From positions 117,088 to 181,087 of the forward strand of contig BDDC01000013.1 of assembly GCA_001662425.1 (NCBI GenBank): DNA of 64,000 nucleotides, read 5' to 3'. Both the position numbers and the translations under genes were made by a program. This document shows positions 23,201 through 35,390 of this stretch, in pieces (the first letter of the stretch is position 1; every line of letters starts with the position of its first letter). The DNA comes from Chlamydomonas sphaeroides (lineage: Eukaryota > Chlorophyta > Chlorophyceae > Chlamydomonadales > Chlamydomonadaceae). The notes beneath the pieces were generated by a model. The model had not been told where the DNA came from. It saw only the letters and a list, made by a program, of their open reading frames with translations, and ran no database searches.

Positions 23201-25535
23201 CTCCAGCTCGCCGCGGGTCGCCAGCTCCAGGATGCGCTGCGGCGCCGCGAACAGGTGCTCGAAGCGCTGCAGCAGGCTGGCCACGCCGCGGATGCGGTCG
23301 GCCCGGGCCGCACGCTCCAGGATGGGGCCGAACGTCTTGCGCGCCTGCGCCTCCACCTGCGCAGCCCGATGCCACGGCCTCACGCGTGTCAGATGCCTAC
23401 AAGGCCATGTGCCCCTGCCCGATCCGCTCGGGATAGGAAGCAGCCGCCAGCGCACATCAACATTCCAGCCATCAATTCAACCCGAAACCCACAACCTCAC
23501 CTGGTCCAGGGACTTGACCAGCCGCTCCGTGCCCACGCTTTGTGCCGCCGCCGCGGCGGCGGCCGCCGACGTGCCAGCGGCGCCGCCAGTGCCGGGCCCG
23601 GGGCCGCTACCGCGCACCAGCATTTTACGGAGCTTGGCGTGAATGTCGTCAATCGCATCCTTGCAGTTGATGAATCGGTCAAAGTTGGTCCGGATGAGGT
23701 CCTTAAGCTGGCCCGTGCGCTCGCTGAGCTCGCGGCTGAGCGCCTTCAACCCCTTCTCCAGCTGGCTCCTGCTGCTGTCCTGTGGGCATCCATTGCGCGG
23801 GGCAAGAATGAGCCCCAAGCCGCTGCAGGGAGCTTGCGGCGACGCAGCCCCCGGCCACCATGCAACTGGGGCAGCCTGCACGTGGCCCGGACTGGGCCGC
23901 TCCCAAGGCACCGCCGTCCTCATTGCACTGAGCAGCCCTGCAATGAGCTAGGCGACACCTCAGCTGCCAGCCGGTTGCTGGTCGCACAGCGCGCTGCCAC
24001 AGGAGGGCCGATATGCCCGCAGCCGGGCAGACCCCCGGGTCGGCGACCGGCTCCGTACCGCATGGAATGTCGCTAGGTACGCCTCCGGCTCGAAGCCCTC
24101 CTGGTTGGGCAGCACCTGAGGAAGCGCAACAACAGGGCGGCGGCAGCGCTGCGTGTTCCCAAAAGCACAGAGGCCCACATCGTGGCTGTGCACCATCGCA
24201 AGCACTGACACGCTCGCTGCTACGCTCCGTTCCGCTTTGCTGCTGCGACGAACGGCGGCGCCTCAGCGCGTCTGCTCGCCCGAAACGGACCCCGCCGCTG
24301 CGCCGCTTGCTGATGCGCCCGCTCCTGCGTACGCAGGCACCCCTTGCGTCGCTGCAGTGACCGACCGCACCTTTCGCGTCTGCTCGTCCAAGCCGGACCC
24401 TGGCGCCTCCGCCGCCCCGGCGGCCGCTTGTCCGTCCGCCATGCGGCCGGTCCGGAAGGACCGCATGGTCTGCGACACGGAGCCCAACCAGGGAGCAGGC
24501 AAGGTTCATCGGGCATCTCGGCACCCAGGCACGGGCCCCCCTGCAGCTGGGTCCCTGCCTGGCTGCCCCTGCACCGCTGCCCCTTCTTCGACGCTGGCCA
24601 TGGCGTGTTCCCCGTGCACAGGCAGCATGTAACCCCCCCCCTCGACTACGGCCCACGTACTGCCTTGAGGCCGCGCTCGCCGCTGGCCGCCGGCGCCGGC
24701 CTCCCCGACCGCCGCTTCGACTTCTTGCCCTGCGAGCCGTGCACACAACAGCCCAAGGCCAGTTGGCGCCTCAGCCGGGCCCCGCATGCTGTCAGCGCCA
24801 GCCGACCCACATGAGCCCTGGCCAGCGCCTCTGCCGCCAGCAAATTAGCCCAGCGTGCTGGTGCACGTCTGGCCGCACAGGCACTGAAGATGGGCCCGCC
24901 ACAACCCACCAGCGTCAGGGTATCGGGGTCGATGACGCCCCGACCCAGTGGGTCTTTAAGGGCCGCGTCATCGTCGCCCGTGTCATAGCTGAAGATCTGT
25001 TGGATGACGTCATCGGCCTGGCTGGCGGCGGCGCGCGTGGTGGCGCTGTGCACCAGGCGCTCCGCCACGAACCCGAGCTCGTCGGCGTCCGCCTCCGCCC
25101 ACGACGCCGGCCCGTCGCCGGGGTCCCGCTTGCGGAAGTAGGACCAGCCTAGCGGCTTGGCTGTTGAGCAGAAGGTTTCGAGGGTAAAAGGAGGAAAGCT
25201 CAGCGCGTGGTGCGGCAGCACTGGGTGTTCACGCTGCCCGGTGCCGGTCCCGGGTCCTCACACTCGTCCTCCACGACGTCTGCCATCCCGCCAGCCGCGG
25301 CTGAGCCGCCGTAGTCCGCCTCCTCCGCGTCTTCGCCCTCGTCCTCGTCGTCCGGGATCTGAAACCGCACCCGACCGGGCTTGCGGCCGCCATCGCCAGA
25401 GGGACCCTTGGCGCGGGTGCCGCCGCGGCTGCCGGCAGCGCCGCTACCGCCAGCTCCTTGTGCCCGGGGCGCTGGCGCCGGCGACCCATCGTCGCTGAGC
25501 GTGATCGCGCTGACATCACTCTCAGCGTCTGACAT
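17282..25535 (-). CDS. SEC5: Exocyst complex component SEC5
   Basis: Subunit of the exocyst, the complex that tethers secretory vesicles to the plasma membrane. I could build 19 exons in continuous phase: 25535-25262, 25160-24910, 24469-24371, 24115-24059, 23779-23501, 23356-23198, 22915-22823, 22595-22383, 22231-22148, 21988-21216, 21052-20989, 20579-20485, 20206-20149, 19996-19886, 19673-19549, 19422-19145, 18982-18653, 18301-18069, 17935-17282; about 1409 residues. Family signatures: DPLGRGVIDPDTLTL, FEPEAYLATFHA, the coiled-coil block ending IRTNFDRFINCKDAIDDI, VKSLDQVEAQARKTFGPI, VVREYRRANQLI, VRVLLVISNSAVIRSRVMP and LLTAIHNEALAY. Plant SEC5 is near 1100 residues; the extra length is Ala/Gly/Ser-rich insertions (especially 21988-21216) and a basic, low-complexity C-terminal tail. 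The start is the first ATG of an acidic exon. One intron, 20484-20207, appears to use a GC donor. The exon at 24469-24371 is the least certain. Confidence 0.9.
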
Positions 25536-26211
25536 CTGCTGCCTAGCTGGCGGGGCTGCGTGTTGCAGCCCCTATAGCCATGCTATTTGCGGGGCTCGTG
25601 GGGCTCCCTCGCAGAGCCCCAAGCACCCGCATTACGTCGTCGGTGGCATACTAGCGTGGTTGAATTGGCAGCGCTACGCAGAAGTAGAATGAGCGATGAC
25701 AGGGCGCAAGCGTGAAAAGCACAAGCACAATTGGGCAGCTTGTTCGTGTGGTCTCTTACAGGGTGTTACCGCAGCAAGGAACCTGTAGCGTCGAGGCAGG
25801 TTGTATGCGGGGCGATGTTGACCGCGACAAACTTCAGTGAAGGTGTGGTTTGCGAAGCGTATCGGCAGAGTCTTGAACTATTCAGCGGTTCGCGACACCG
25901 AGCATTGCTTGGTCGACCTACAGAGTACCCGCGACACGCGGCGTTCCCCGCTTCGGCCCCCGAACACACTGCCACAGCTCGCACCCGTAACACACATCAT
26001 TGCATCAATGCACACGTACAGTCGTTCCCTTGGACGTGACCGCCGCGTGTGTGAGCCTCTGGTGTCTTGGCCAGCACATGCCAAGCGTCGATAAACGTAC
26101 TGGTATGCGCCGGCCCCCACAGCGTTAGGGACGACCGGGCCTTTTTGGCCCTGCATATTCAGGCCATAGCCCCATACATATGCAACAGTCTCACCTCCCA
26201 GATGCGTCATC
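25536..26211. other. Intergenic between SRPK-like stop and SEC5 start
   Basis: Both neighbours are on the minus strand, so this 676-bp stretch should hold the 3' untranslated region of the kinase and the promoter of SEC5. No gene is visible. Base composition is less GC-rich than in the flanking genes. Confidence 0.5.
25756..25760 (-). terminator. Candidate TGTAA polyadenylation signal for the SRPK-like gene
   Basis: TGTAA on the minus strand about 455 bases after the kinase stop. TGTAA is the usual polyadenylation signal in Chlamydomonas-type algae. Position and orientation fit, but a five-base match can occur by chance. Confidence 0.4.
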
Positions 26212-28639
26212 TCACGGTCTTTTCCCCCCGTCCGCCGCGAGCCACGGGTGCCGCGCGGCCTCTGCAGCCGAGGGCCGCCGTGACGGCTCCCACATCAACA
26301 TCGCCCCTAGCAGCGATCCCAGCCCTGACCGCTCCGCCTCATCCCAGCCACCCGCCGCATGTGACTCCAGCTCCTCCACCGCCAGACCCGCTGCCGCGTT
26401 CCACAACTCCACCGCGCTCGCACCACCTGCTCGCTCGCCGGCCGCCGCCGCCGCCCCCTCCTCACCATCCACACGCCACGCCAGCGCCAGCCCCTCGCCG
26501 CGCTCCGCCTTCCCCCCACGCCCCTCAGCAGCCCACCTCCCCAGCCGCGCCGCCACGCCCCGCACCGGCAGCCTAAAGTCCCGCGGCAGCTCCTTCCACA
26601 CGCTCAGTTGAGCCGACGGCACGTCGTACAACCACGACGCCCGCGGCGCGGCGCGCAGCAGCGACGGCGGCGGCGGCCCTAGCAGCTGCGCCACCGCCGC
26701 AAGGTGCGCCTCGACCACACTGGGCGGCTCGCCCGGAGGCTCCGAGCCGCGGCGGCGCTGCTGCTGCTGCCGGTGCTGCTCGGCGGCCCACGCCTGGACC
26801 ATCGCCCGCTGCGTCCTGGGCACGTTGAGCAGCTGGCGGCCGGTTGCCAGCTCGTACAGCGTACACCCCAGCGACCACACATCGGACGCGGGCGACGGCG
26901 CCAGCCCCAGCGTCAGCTCCGGCGCGGCGTAGGCCGGAGTGTCGTACCAGGGTACGGCGGGGCCGGGGCCGCCGCCGCCACCGCCGTCGCTGCTGCTGCC
27001 GTCGCCGTCCGGGGTGGCGGCCAGGGAGGCGCACGGCCGCACGCGGCCTGCGGCAGCGGGCGCCGCGGCCGGATCAGGACACCGGCAGCGAATGCAGCGC
27101 AGGCCGCCACGCAGCGCCTTCGCCGCTCTCAACCCAGAGCTGTACCATGGTGCTGCTGATCCGTAGTTACGTGACGACAGCGATCGAGATCCAGCGCCAT
27201 TCCCCACTCCCCCGCGCAGACGTTGCGACGACCCACCTGTACGCCCTGTTGCGCCCCGCCCTGGAAGCCCTGGATCCATCCCCGAATCTGTATTCAAATC
27301 CAAGCTGCAGGCGCTGCCAAGATCCAGCATCGCCCACTGCATCCCGCCGGCGCCTCCCCTCCACGCAGCGCCCGGCCCTTGGCGGCCGCGGCCGCGCGAG
27401 GGGGACGGCCCGGGGCAGGCCGCGGACGTCTCCGGGGCTGGGGCCACGCCGTGCAGGGAGCCCGCAGCAGCGTGCTGCTGCATCGGTTGCGTCGGTTGAG
27501 GCGCAGCCGGGTACGGCAGCCGCATTGCAAAGTTGTCCGGCTTGATGTCGCCGTGGACGAGGCGGGCGGCGCTGCGGGGTGGGGTCGGCGAGGAGGCCGG
27601 CAGGTCAGGCTGGGGCAAGGAGCGCCGGGCCGGGAGGCAGCAGCCCAGGCACCGCTGGCGCCGCGTGACACCCAGAGCGACGCCCCATTGCGCCCTGCGG
27701 CCGCAGCTCGGCCCCACCGGCCCTACCCGTGCATCAGCTCCAGCGCCGCCAGCGCCTGCGCCGCGAAGGACCGCACCACGTGCGGCGGCAGGCCCCGCCG
27801 CAGCGACGGACCCGCTGGCTCCTGCGGCTCCGGCTGCGGCTGCGGCTTCAGCTGCATCCCAGAGAGGGGGCCAGGGCGGGACCCCTGCCGTTGCCACGCT
27901 GCCAGGAGGGCTGAGGCGGAGGGGCCCAGCAGTTCCAGCACCAGGCACCGCCAGCGTCGCCGGCCAGCATGCTCGGGGCCGCTGGCGGGGTCAAGCGCCG
28001 CGGGGGCCCGCCACGGAGAGGCGAAGTCATCTCCCGACGCGGCGCGGACCTTGCCGCGCGAGTGGCTGGCGGCGTGGCCGGGTGCTGCGGTGATGGTGAA
28101 GGTATCATGGAGCTGCACGAAGGGCGCCGGCTGTGCGGCGCCGGCCGCCGCTAGGGCCGAAGCGCTGGCGCCGCTAGTTGAACGAATGTGAGTCGAAGCC
28201 CATGTGGGGGAGGGCTGGGTACCTGTCGAGGCCGCCGCGGCGGCAGCGAGGCGCCGCAGGGCCGCGGCCTCGTTGGCCGCAGCATGCGCGTGTGTGGGGC
28301 GGGCGGCGTCGACAGCCTGCGGTCGTGGGGCGTGTGCGACACTCGCCATATGTCAGCAGGCTACGACAAGCGTCTGCTTACGGCGGCCTCACACAGGGGA
28401 TCGCATGCATGGCGCCCCCGTGCGGCCCCTGCTTCCGTGGCACGTGGCAGTGCCGTTCAGAGTGCACCTACCTTGATTGCCACCAAGCCACTTTCCCCTG
28501 TGCCAATGGCGGAGCACGCAGCCCAGACGTGCGAAAAGTGCGTCGAGGCGAGCAGGCGGAGAAGGTCGTAGCCTCCGGCGGCCAGCTGCTGCGTGAGCGG
28601 TGCCGGCGGGCCGGGCGGGCTAAGCGCCACAGGCGGCAT
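26212..28639 (-). CDS. SRPK/CLK-like protein kinase
   Basis: Protein kinase most like SR-protein kinases, which phosphorylate Arg/Ser-rich splicing factors. Exons in phase: 28639-28472, 28316-28223, 28150-27727, 27571-26212; about 681 residues. Motifs: GYDLLRLLASTHFSHVWAA (glycine loop with the FS.VW pattern of SRPKs), VAIK at the end of exon 1, a helix-C Glu in AANEAAALRRL, FVQLHDTF, LVLELLG (SRPKs have VFEVLG), LVHGDIKPDNFAM, WAMLDLGSA (DLG, as in SRPKs, not DFG), YAAPELTLG, and SDVWSLGCTLYELATG. As in SRPKs the catalytic domain is split by inserts: one of about 60 residues between the HGD and DLG motifs, and one of more than 100 between DLG and APE. A short in-frame intron (about 27238-27153) may remove part of the second insert. 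The start is the ATG just before the kinase domain; an upstream exon is possible. Confidence 0.82.
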
Positions 28640-29422
28640 GTCCAGCACGAGCGCGCGTGCCTGCAAAGAGACGCCGCTGTGCCGTCATCGACCATGACTG
28701 AATTTCATGTTTTGTGCTGTGTTGCGCCTTCTAGTCGCAGCTTTCGCGGAGTAGAGTTGTATGCGGATGCAGAACACAAGCCTTCGCGCAAAGATGGTAT
28801 CGATATGTTTGCCCAACATGAGATGCTGCGAGCCCTTGTGATAGCGTTGTCAGTCTTCGACTCTCGCATACATGAGTCGCTCCGGACGTGGCATGACCGT
28901 GTGCGCCCTGGCCCGTGCAAAAGTGTTGCGGGTATTACTGGTCGGATGCGGACGATACGTTGGATTTCGCGGTCACGGCTGCGGCAGGAGCGCGAGGGAG
29001 AAGGAGGCAACATGAGGGGAGGGGTTGATGTGCGGGGATGAAGGGGAGCTGGTGGGCCGGGTTTCAAGGCGCAACCGCGTGTGTCAGAATGCCACGCCAA
29101 CTAGGCCACCAACCACTAAGGACCGACCGGCCACTAAGCAGAACATAAACCACACCGCGGCACAGGCGTTTCAGGCAGCATTATTTTGGTTACTTGGTCA
29201 GGGCCCCAAACCGTCAACGCCCGACGCCCGAAGCTATTCTCTCTGCGTGAATCTGACTGCGTGCGTGTACGTTGGGCGCAGCACTTGACGCCGACTTTCG
29301 CTAGGCCAATGTCACGACGGCCATATGAGCGATGAATGACGCTACAGAGCTGGGCCACAATGCCAGTGGCCGGCTAGCAGCAGGCTCTAACTAATCACGA
29401 CGGAGTAAACGGCGTCCCGCGC
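28640..29422. promoter_or_regulatory. Divergent intergenic region (SRPK-like / ARM-like)
   Basis: 783 bp between the start codons of two genes pointing away from each other, so it should contain both promoters and 5' untranslated regions. It is clearly less GC-rich than the coding parts. I cannot point to a specific TATA box or operator. Confidence 0.4.
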
Positions 29423-32400
29423 ATGCCATCGCTCAGCGCGACGGGCGTCGCTCCCTCAGCGACCTTCGCGGCGCAAACCACCAGCCATGCGATGAAAGGC
29501 GGATACAGCGAGTTTGTGCTAATGGACCCGTGTACAATACTGTTGGACGCTTGCCGAACACGCCCTGGCGTGGAGAGCGCCGAGGACGCTGAAGGAGTGC
29601 TCGAAGCGACCACCGTAAGCCCTCCAACTCGCGAAGGCCTCTACCGCGAGTCGCGCAATTCCGCATGTCAGCCTACTGTGACTGTGCCCTGCGCAGGCGC
29701 TCGCGGACCTCACCACCGAAGAAGCTGGCGCGCTGCGCATACTCGAGCTGCAGGGCCACGTGGTCCTACTGCAGCGCCTCCTCGCGACGCTGGTGCGTGG
29801 CGCGTTATCCACGTCTGGTTTCCACCCCGCCCGGCCGCACGCCCAAACCCAAGGCATCCCCCGCTCCCGACCCCCAACCTCGCAGTCCACCTCCCTGTCC
29901 TCCTCCATGGGCGGCGCCAGCGCCTCGCCCACCGCGCCCTACGCGGCCCGGCAGCTGGACGCCTGCACCCGCGCGCTGGCACAGCTGACCATCGGCGCCA
30001 CCAGCAACCCCGACCTCGCCACCGCCCGCACGCACGAGGCGCTGCTGCACGTCCTTCTGGCTGTGGGGCTCAGGGAGCGCCCAGGCGTGTGGGCGCTGCA
30101 GGTGCGGGCCGTGGCGCGCATGGCACCTGGGCGCGTGCCGCGCGCGCCGGCCTGGGGGCTGGGCACCGGGTGGGGAGCTGGGCGGCTTGGAGCCTGGGGC
30201 AGGATGGCCAGGGCGGAAGGGGAGTGGCGAGGCAGGGCCCGCGAACGCTGACTGGGAGGGTGCGCGGTGTGTGCGGGGGCCAAGGCGGGGGCTGGGCAGG
30301 GGCTGGTGGGGCCACAAGGCCGCAGCCGGGGCGCACCGCACCGGCCGTGGGGATGGCCAGGCCGGCGTACGGCCCGGCACAGGCCCCCTGCACCGCCGGA
30401 ACCGAGCTTCCACTCTTGACGTGCTGTAGCCCAGTCCGTCACTCCCCCGCTGCGCCCCACCTGGACCACGCAGGGCCTCTGCGCCATGGTCGGCGACGCC
30501 CGCTGCGCCGCCGACGTGACGCGCGCCGGCCTGCTGCCGCCCGTGATCGCCGCCATCCGCGGCATCGCCGCCTCGGCGGCACAGCGCGTCCCCGAGCTGG
30601 CGGCCTACGGCAGCGGCAGCGGCAGTGGTGGCGGTGGCGGTGGCGGTGGCCGGCCCAGCAGTCCGGGCCTGGTGCCGGGGCCGCTGCCGGGCGCCGCCGC
30701 CGTCACGGAGACTGCGCTGTCGCACCTGCTGGGGCTGCTGCTGCAGGGGCTGTGCTCGCACAAGGCCACGGCCTGCGTGGCGCTGGCGGCGGGGCTGGTG
30801 CCGGCGCTGTGCGAGGTGAGCCGCAGCCGGGTGGGCCTTGTGGGAGCGTCCACGTGCCGGTAGGAGCCACAGCTCCCAGCAGGAGGTCGGGGCAGGGGAG
30901 AGGCTTGCCGGCGTGGAGGCACATGCCCGTGTGAGCTACGAGTCGGGGGACTGTGTAGCAGCCTGCGGCTGCAGGCCGGAGGGAGCCGCAGGGCTGACCG
31001 CCTCCCCGCCGCACCCCGCGTTGGTGTGCTGCTGTTTGCCCACGCCCCCAGTGGCTACGCGTGTGTGTGGCCGCCTTTGACGTGGAGGGCGCGCACCTGT
31101 GCTGCGCCTGCATCTGGTGAGAGCTAAGCCTGAGGTGGTGCCGCCCTAAGGGCAGCAGGAGCGAAGCAGGGCGAGGGAGGGTGGGCGCCAGTGGCTAGCT
31201 GCAGTAGCCCTGCGCGCTGCCCGCCGAGCTGAGCCGGTCGCCCCTCCCGCTACTGGCCCCGGTTGCCAGCCTGGTGGGCGACGCCGACACGAGCGCGCTG
31301 GCGGCGTTGCTGCGCTGCGATGGCATTGACCTGATGGTGGAGATGCTGCACCCCAGGTGAGAGTGTAGATAGGATGACGTGAGGCAACGGAAAATGTAGT
31401 GCCCCGGTGTAAGCAATGGTGGTGAATCAATCTTGGGCGAGTTGTGTAGCGACCTGGTGGTGGAGATGCAGCACCCCAGGTGGTGCCGCTCGTACCAGCA
31501 GCATGATGCAAACCAGTACCCACTTCGAAGCATGCAGCACAGGCGCAGGACGGGGAGTGGGACTCCTGCTGCTGCACCTTGGTCCCTGGGCCCCTGGCGC
31601 TGTCTGCTCTGTGTCGCCTGCTGCCCTCGCGCCCAACCCCCTGCTGCCGCTGCCTCACCATGCCGCCCCAGGTGGGCCGCAGCCGCGCTGGTGCCGGCCA
31701 CCGTGGCGTCGGCGCTGGCCGTGGCCTGCCGCTGGCCCGCAGCTGCGCAGGTGCGGCCGCTGCGGCGTGGCCCTCGACCCGCCAGCGCACACACGCACCC
31801 CACACCTCATGCAGCGTCGTCCGAGGTGCACGCCCGTCCGTCCTGGTCGCCGCTCCGCCTCATGCCGCGCTTGCCGCCGCCATCAGGCCCGACACACGCG
31901 CCCGGCGCCGCCAGCACCTCGCACGCGCAACCTCACCCGACCTGCCGGGCCCCCGCCACTGCCCCGGCGCCACCCGCTCCCCCCCCCGCCGGTCGCCNNN
32001 NNNNNNNNNNNNNNNNNNNNNNNNNNNNNNNNNNNNNNNNNNNNNNNNNNNNNNNNNNNNNNNNNNNNNNNNNNNNNNNNNNNNNNNNNNNNNNNNNNNN
32101 NNNNNNNNNNNNNNNNNNNNNNNNNNNNNNNNNNNNNNNNNNNNNNNNNNNNNNNNNNNNNNNNNNNNNNNNNNNNNNNNNNNNNNNNNNNNNNNNNNNN
32201 NNNNNNNNNNNNNNNNNNNNNNNNNNNNNNNNNNNNNNNNNNNNNNNNNNNNNNNNNNNNNNNNNNNNNNNNNNNNNNNNNNNNNNNNNNNNNNNNNNNN
32301 NNNNNNNNNNNNNNNNNNNNNNNNGTTCGCATGGCCGCGGGCATACCCGCGCTCGTGGCGACGCTGCTGGGGCCGCACGGCGCCGCCTGCTGCCGGCCCG

Positions 32401-33330
32401 TATCGGCGGCGCTGTGCTCCCTCATTGCCAACGACCCGCCCTCGCTGCGGGACATACGGTGCGCCGGGCGCCATGACGCAAGGCAGCATGAGCCGGGGCC
32501 GGGGCTGCGCAGGGGGTACTGTGCCCGACCGTGCGCTGCTTGGCCTGATGCACGGCGCCGCCTGCTCCTGACCTGCCGCTCTGCCGCGACCCCTCGGCCC
32601 TCGCGCCGCGCACGACCAGCAACGCGCTCTACCAGCGCACGCCTTCCCCCACACCCCTTCCCTCCCACAGCTGCTTGCTCGTGCTCCCCTCACGCTCCCC
32701 TCACGCGCCCCGTCGCACCACCGCAGGACCACCAACACTGTCATCGCCTGCGGCTCGCAGCTGCAGATGCTGCCCAACAACGACCCACGAGCCGAGCCGC
32801 TGCGCTCGCTGCTGCACCAGCTGGGCGAGGACCCCTCCACCGCCATGCGCCTTGCGAACACAAAGTCCGCCGACGCCGCTGCCGCGCTGTCGGCCGCGGC
32901 CGCCGCCGCCGGCGCGGCCGGCTTCACGCACAGCCGCAGCCTCAGCCGCAGCGGCAGCCTCAAGCTCAGCCCGGGCCAGAGCCCGACACAGAGCCCTAGG
33001 CACAGCCCCGGGCACGGGAACGGGCAGGGCCCGTTCGGCCGTGTCAGTGGCGACGGTCGCAGCGCCCATTCGGGGGATGAGGGTGGCGGCGCGGCGAACT
33101 GGCCGGTGGCGGGCAGCGCGGTGCGCGCGGCAGCGGCGGCGGGCGCGGAGGCCGAGGCGGCGGCGCGGGCGGCGCAGGGGCCGGCGGGGCTGCTGGCCTG
33201 CATGCTGTGGTACGGCACGCTGCGTCGCGCGAGCCTGAAGCAGCTGGCCAAGCGGTTGGACGCGTCGGACTGGGAGGACGTGGAGGAGGACGTGGAGAGC
33301 TACATGGCCCTGCTGGCCGGCGGCACATGA
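29423..33330 (+). CDS. Armadillo-like helical repeat protein (interrupted by assembly gap)
   Basis: Spliced gene. Exons in phase: 29423-29614, 29697-29792, 29886-30101, 30474-30815, 31052-31116, 31270-31356, 31672-31750, [gap], 32325-32458, 32727-33330 with stop TGA 33328-33330. The product is built of Leu/Ala-rich amphipathic helix pairs of the armadillo type, for example LTTEEAGALRILELQGHVVL, VTRAGLLPPVIAAIRGIA and GIPALVATLLGPHGAACCRP followed by LCSLIANDPPSLRDI. A Gly run interrupts exon 4. The C-terminal exon has a Ser/Pro/Arg/His-rich linker, then a last helical segment with LLACMLWYGTLRRASLKQ and an acidic helix. Such proteins usually act as protein-binding scaffolds; no partner can be inferred. 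The start is the first ATG of a clean exon with donor GTAAGC. The gap hides at least part of one exon. Confidence 0.7.
31328..31359 (+). repeat. Exon end duplicated 123 bp downstream (copy 1)
   Basis: The last 29 bases of exon 6 plus the first 3 bases of its donor (GACCTGATGGTGGAGATGCT and onward) recur at 31451-31482 with two mismatches in 32 bases. See the matching copy. Confidence 0.85.
31451..31482 (+). repeat. Exon end duplicate inside the next intron (copy 2)
   Basis: Near-identical copy (30 of 32 bases) of 31328-31359, including the CCCCAGGTG donor context. It lies in the intron between exons 6 and 7 of the ARM-like gene and may be a relic of a local duplication or a decoy/alternative donor. 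Confidence 0.85.
31998..32324. other. Assembly gap (run of N)
   Basis: 327 N bases inside the ARM-like gene. Open coding sequence starts immediately at its right edge, so an exon boundary is hidden in the gap. Confidence 1.
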
Positions 33331-33864
33331 GCGGCCGCGAGCTGGCGGCACACGAGCGGCCGCGAGCTGGTGCCGCATGAGCAGCTACGCGCGGCATGGT
33401 GGAGTGAGCGCGCACAGCGATGGGGGTGAACGACATCCGCGGCGAACGCTACCCTGATGCCCTTGGCCCGGGCGCCGTTGCCAGGGCCACCTCGGCATGA
33501 CAGCCGGCAGCGCGCCGGTCCGGCGTGTTGCTGGAGAGAGACTTGATGCATTTCCGACTAGGCCACGTTGGCGGCACTGTTGACCTAACGGCGCGCGTCG
33601 CGAGCGCGTTGGCGCAGGAGGACTGGGCGGGGGGCTGCGGGAAGCCTGAGGCGCGGCGGCTGCGCATTGGCTGGCCTGGCGCTGCGCCGTGTGACGGCAT
33701 TTGCGATATCTGCTACAGGCCACTCGGCCTGCGAACACATCTGAGAGCTAGGCGTTGCCTAGCCGTTGTGCCGGGTGATCATGAAGCGCAGTGATGGCGC
33801 TGATGATGATTAGCCGTTTCGTGATCGCGCGTGAGAGCTGCGCTGTTGTTGTGGCGCGCCGGAC

Positions 33865-33900
33865 GTTTGCGATCACGTTTGCGATCACGTTTGCGATCAC
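33865..33900. repeat. 12-bp tandem repeat, three exact copies
   Basis: Three exact head-to-tail copies of GTTTGCGATCAC in intergenic DNA downstream of the ARM-like gene. Confidence 0.95.
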
Positions 33901-35390
33901 GCCATTGCGCTGTGTTCTGGCCCGTCGTGCCCGGGCCCAGCTGGCGGCGCAGGCGTGGGTGTTGTTGGACGCGTGTGCGACCGGGGGAGAACGTGTGTGC
34001 TCCCGGTCCTTGCGCCGAGGCTGGCGTTGCGCGCGGCGGTGATGCCGCGCCACGCAACCGCAAACTCACCTGCCTGGTGTGCTGTCGGGCTACCCGAGCC
34101 GATGCGCCAATTTTGGCACTACCGATACTACCATCGACCGACCTTCACGGACGTGTGGCCCCGCGGCCACGGTGTCGAAACGTAGGACTGGGCGCTGTCC
34201 GCCCACGCTGTGCTGACGCGTGCAGCCGGGCGTGCGACGGCAACAATGCCGCGTGCGACGCGGCGGTTGTGCTGTGTGTCGGAATGTTGGTACTGCGTGA
34301 CGGCGCTGCGGACTACGATGCTAATGACGCACTGTCCTGCACGATGCATACCTGTGGGGATTCTTGGGACCCGGCGGGGACGCCGCGGGGTGGGTACACG
34401 CGGCTAGGTTGAGGCACTGGGACGCGGAGCGGCGCGTTGCGTGGCATTGTATGGGCATACGGGATGTGTGACACTGCCTGCCCATGGACTTGGACCTCCA
34501 AGGCCGTGCGCTGCCCGGCGCTGGCGCACCGGCAAGTGACAACGGACTTGCCGGCCGGGGGGTGGGGGTGCGAGGCAGGATTGCTGTAAACGGCGGGCCG
34601 CTGTTATGTTCCCTGGCGTCTCCCGACAGCACAGCTCGGCCGGCGCTTGCCGTGCGGGGCTCAGCTGCTGTTGCAGATGCTGCTGTGGCCCCTCGCCCCT
34701 CGAAGAGGCCTTGTGCACCCCCGTACGGCGGTGGCGGTGGCAGGCGGTCTTAGACCCCGGATGCCCCGTCCCCATTACCAACCCTAGGCGGCCCAGCCCC
34801 AGGGTAATCTTTTCTTTTCTTTTTTCACCCCCGTACAACGACTGCATGCAAGAAGCCCCTCGCAGGCGTGCAGGACCTCTATCTAGTTTCACCTGGCTCC
34901 CTGGGGTTTGATGATGTTCCGTTCCGCCCCGCTGTTCCATTTGGTGAATGGACGCCCCCTGAACACTTCAGCGTGTGGAACGGCCATGTGTCCAGTGCTC
35001 GCACCATGACCTCGCTCCCAGTTTGTTACCTGAAGTCACCCCAACCTGACGTTTGCGCAGCGGTGTCTACGGAGCTCAATTGCAAATCTAAAACGCAACC
35101 CTCTCTTGTCACCGTGCGCGGTACGAACTGGCACTTAGGGGTGTGGGGGCGTCGCTGCGACACGTACCTGGACGTATGCACGTTACGCCCCGCGCTACCC
35201 CCGCGTAACAGAACGGGTACAAAGCGTATGATGGGACACGGCACGAAGCAGCCCAACGCGCCGCAGCGCGCCCCCAGCGCGCCCTAACATGGCTGCCCGT
35301 CCCCATGGTGGTACGACACTAACAGTGGCCACGCATGGCCGAGCCTCAAGCCGGACACAACCAGGGGACAACCACCAGGCAAGGCATGCG

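Noticed and set aside
29423..30934. 503-residue single open frame for the ARM-like gene
   Set aside because: After the first 64 codons the frame becomes a shadow; phase-consistent donors and acceptors give armadillo-like helices instead.
31416..33251. Long open frames spanning the second run of N
   Set aside because: Artefact of the gap; the real exons on each side are in other frames or shorter.
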